Shown one piece after another: positions 55,850-64,000 of a stretch of 64,000 nucleotides of DNA. Made by a program: the position numbers and the translations under genes. Numbering within the stretch: the stretch's first letter is position 1; each line of letters opens with the position of its first letter. Below the pieces are notes generated by a model, which saw only the letters and a list, made by a program, of their open reading frames with translations, did not search any database and was not told the DNA's origin. Source of the DNA: Casuarius casuarius (Eukaryota; Chordata; Aves; Casuariiformes; Casuariidae); contig PTFA01000193.1 in assembly GCA_003342895.1 (NCBI GenBank), positions 1,561,793-1,625,792 on the forward strand, given 5' to 3'.

Positions 55850-56057
55850 GCTGCTCCCGCCCCGCCGGCGGGGGGCGCCCTCCCCTCCCCCCGCCCCGCC
55901 CTCCAGAGGGCGCCGCTCCCCGGCCCCGCCCCTGCGTGACGTCACGCGTGGGGGGCGGGGAGCGCTGCGTCCTCCCCGCCCGCAGGGGTCGCTGCGCGGC
56001 GCCGCGCCACCCCGGCCGCTCTCGCTCTACGCAGGCGGCAGCGGGCGGCGACGCAAA

Positions 56058-56060
<3 letters not shown>
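55850..56060 (+). promoter_or_regulatory. RNF113A CpG-island promoter with CRE palindrome
   Basis: Extremely CpG-rich sequence. It contains the full CRE TGACGTCA at 55937-55944 inside a perfect 14-bp palindrome GCGTGACGTCACGC (55934-55947), followed by GC boxes near 55950. No TATA box is seen. The CRE lies about 115 bases before the ATG, typical for a housekeeping promoter driven by CREB/ATF-family factors. Confidence 0.75.
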
Positions 56061-62302
<6,242 letters not shown>

Positions 62303-62332
62303 TAGCAAAGCACCCTCTTTTGTATCTAGCCG

Positions 62333-62338
62333 AATAAA
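62333..62338 (+). terminator. Polyadenylation signal AATAAA for RNF113A
   Basis: A canonical hexamer only 31 bases after the RNF113A stop codon, giving a very short 3' UTR. It is followed by an A-rich stretch. Confidence 0.75.
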
Positions 62339-62350
62339 GTTTCATGGAAA

Positions 62351-63676
62351 AAAATGCACCGATTGCAGCAGTTGCCTCGGGCTCAGCAGCTGTAGCCAGT
62401 GCTTGTTTATCCAACCAGCAGTTACTAAAAACACTGTCCTGACTGAAGCTGGACTCTGTCCGCTGCTCCACAAAGGCACAAGACTGAACAGGTAAGTCGG
62501 ACTCTGAGTCACGTCTGAGTACCACTGCCTGCTACCAGCGTGCTGCCAACAGGACCTGAGCATTGTCTACCTGAGGACAGCAGTAGTTCTGGGGAAGGAG
62601 GTGTTGAAGATTGTGTTCATTCAGTTACTTCAGAGCTTTTTTTTTTTTTTCTTTCCCCTTCCCCTTGACCAAGGTGCTGCTGTTTCACTCCCAGCTTTGG
62701 ACTTACGCTGCTTGCTTCCTGCTGCTAGCTATGGAAGCATAAAGCTGCCTCTAGCAAAGGTGTCATTTCTATCCTGTAACTTAAATCCATAATATTTAAG
62801 CCTGTAGTGAGCTAAAAGCAGGGGAAAGGAAGAGAAATAGTAGCTTGCATAAAGTTCGTTCTTCACCCTAGAAATATTAACTCATCAGAAAGTACCCTAA
62901 ACTTCTGCAGCTATTGTTATTGTTATTTATTACAGCTTAGAGTGTATTCCCTCCTGACTTTTTTTGCCTACCTCTTTGTTTGTAGACAAATTCAGGAGTT
63001 AAGTCAAGCAGGTTTTCAGTGGATGATACCTCTGTGGAGTCATCCCTCCAGTGTGAGGAAACCATACTCTCCTGCATGTCACTAACTCAGCCGTAAGGCT
63101 TGCCTGTTGTGAGCAGTGCTGTGCTTTAGTGAAGTTGCTTGCTTTTAAGTACTAGTGAGCCAGTCCCTGTCCAAGCTTGTGGGAAAGAGATGTGGATTTT
63201 GCCTTTAAAAAAAGCCTTTAAAAAGAAGTTAGAAAATAAAGATATATTTAATTAAATCAAGAGCCTAGAGAAATGCAAAATAATGCCAGAAAAACTCATC
63301 CTAGGGAGAAACTAGAAGTGTTCCTGTCCTGTGTGGTGTAGCCTGTCTCTTGCTCTGGGAGAATGAGCACATTCTGAAACTTTCAGAAAAGAATAACAAC
63401 AGCTGTTCACAGTTTCTTGCTTTAGCTGAAAGAAACACTTCCTCAGAGCCTATGAAGGCAGTTCAACTAAACTGTTGTAAGCAGATAAGTGAACTGCAGA
63501 CAGCAGTGTATAAAGCAAGTACCTTCACTGGGTTATATTTTAATATCATCCAGCCTTGCCAGCTGCAGCGCAAGGAACAGCCTTTTAAGTAAGGAAATAG
63601 AAGAGAGTAAGCTTGCATAACGAGCTTTAACATCTGTATTATCATTACTGTGATCTAATCCATCATCTTGTAGAAA
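62351..63676. other. Intergenic spacer downstream of RNF113A
   Basis: No gene seen. It contains a T-run near 62638-62650 and an AT-rich area with a plus-strand AATAAA near 63235. Short open frames are random in appearance. Confidence 0.6.
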
Positions 63677-64000
63677 CAGCAGACTTAAAAAAAAATTCAG
63701 AAATATTTTATTTGTTTTGGCAAAAAACTAGAGTAACAAACTTTATCTGGATTCAAGTACAGTTTATAAACACAAGAAGGACCTGTTGCCAGCACCACTA
63801 CTCCCACCAACCACACACACAGGACTGGATTCTCAGTGCTTCATAAAAGAGTAGAAAGATCTCCAGCACCCATGGTCCTTGGAAAGGTCAAACTAAAAAC
63901 CTTGAACACACATCCAAAAAACATACCACGGAATGGGGGAGAGCTGCTACAGCAGCAGGGCAGAGTCACACAAACATGAATCAAGGGGAACCCCATGAGA
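63677..64000 (-). other. Probable 3' UTR end of a minus-strand gene outside the window
   Basis: On the minus strand an AATAAA lies at 63712-63707, in a sequence that reads like a typical vertebrate 3' UTR end (T-rich, no open frame). This suggests a gene convergent with RNF113A, entering from the right. By human synteny STRADA or CCDC47 would be candidates, but no coding sequence is visible here. Confidence 0.35.

Noticed and set aside
63235..63245. Plus-strand AATAAA as a distal RNF113A end
   Set aside because: A canonical signal already lies 31 bases after the RNF113A stop. The later one is in AT-rich DNA and needs no explanation.

Overview
The window looks like nuclear DNA from a sauropsid vertebrate, most probably a bird. 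It has large introns with GT-AG splice sites and vertebrate protein-coding genes with near-identical human counterparts. It also has one degraded CR1-type LINE fragment, scattered ancient MIR/CORE-SINE-like fragments, and an abrupt change from AT-rich to GC-rich sequence, as on small avian chromosomes. There are no prokaryotic features, CRISPR arrays, intact transposons or recognisable tRNA/rRNA genes.

Layout. (1) Positions 1 to about 34,360, plus strand: MAP3K3 (MEKK3). Fourteen coding exons (3449-31353) encode 584 residues, from the start of the PB1 domain to the stop codon. Only the first ~42 residues, judged by human length, are missing, and they should lie upstream of the window. A 3.0 kb 3' UTR ends near a polyadenylation signal at 34339. 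(2) About 34.4-41.1 kb: intergenic DNA with no gene I can support. Composition turns strongly GC-rich from about 38.3 kb. (3) 41754-45502, minus strand: LIMD2, complete in four coding exons (128 aa). Its promoter is unresolved. One candidate is a CpG-rich block at 46.8-46.95 kb and another is a CCAAT/TATA-like block at 53.7 kb. MAP3K3 and LIMD2 are convergent, as in human 17q23. (4) 53.9-56.0 kb: a GC-rich divergent intergenic segment with a ~30-bp minisatellite and a ~280-bp alternating purine/pyrimidine (Z-DNA-prone) tract. (5) 56058-62302, plus strand: RNF113A, complete in ten coding exons (323 aa). Its CpG promoter carries a perfect CRE palindrome and a YY1-like motif over the start codon. 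(6) 62.35-64.0 kb: intergenic DNA, then what looks like the 3' end of a minus-strand gene that lies beyond the window.

The three genes do not form a pathway. MAP3K3 is a MAP kinase kinase kinase, LIMD2 a small LIM-only cytoskeletal/signalling adaptor, and RNF113A a spliceosome-associated zinc-finger/RING protein. The most informative observation is that RNF113A is here a ten-exon gene next to LIMD2, whereas the human RNF113A (Xq24) and RNF113B genes are intronless. This locus is therefore probably the intron-bearing ancestral copy. I found no convincing wholly new gene system. The best structural oddities are the tandem and alternating repeats between the LIMD2 and RNF113A promoters.
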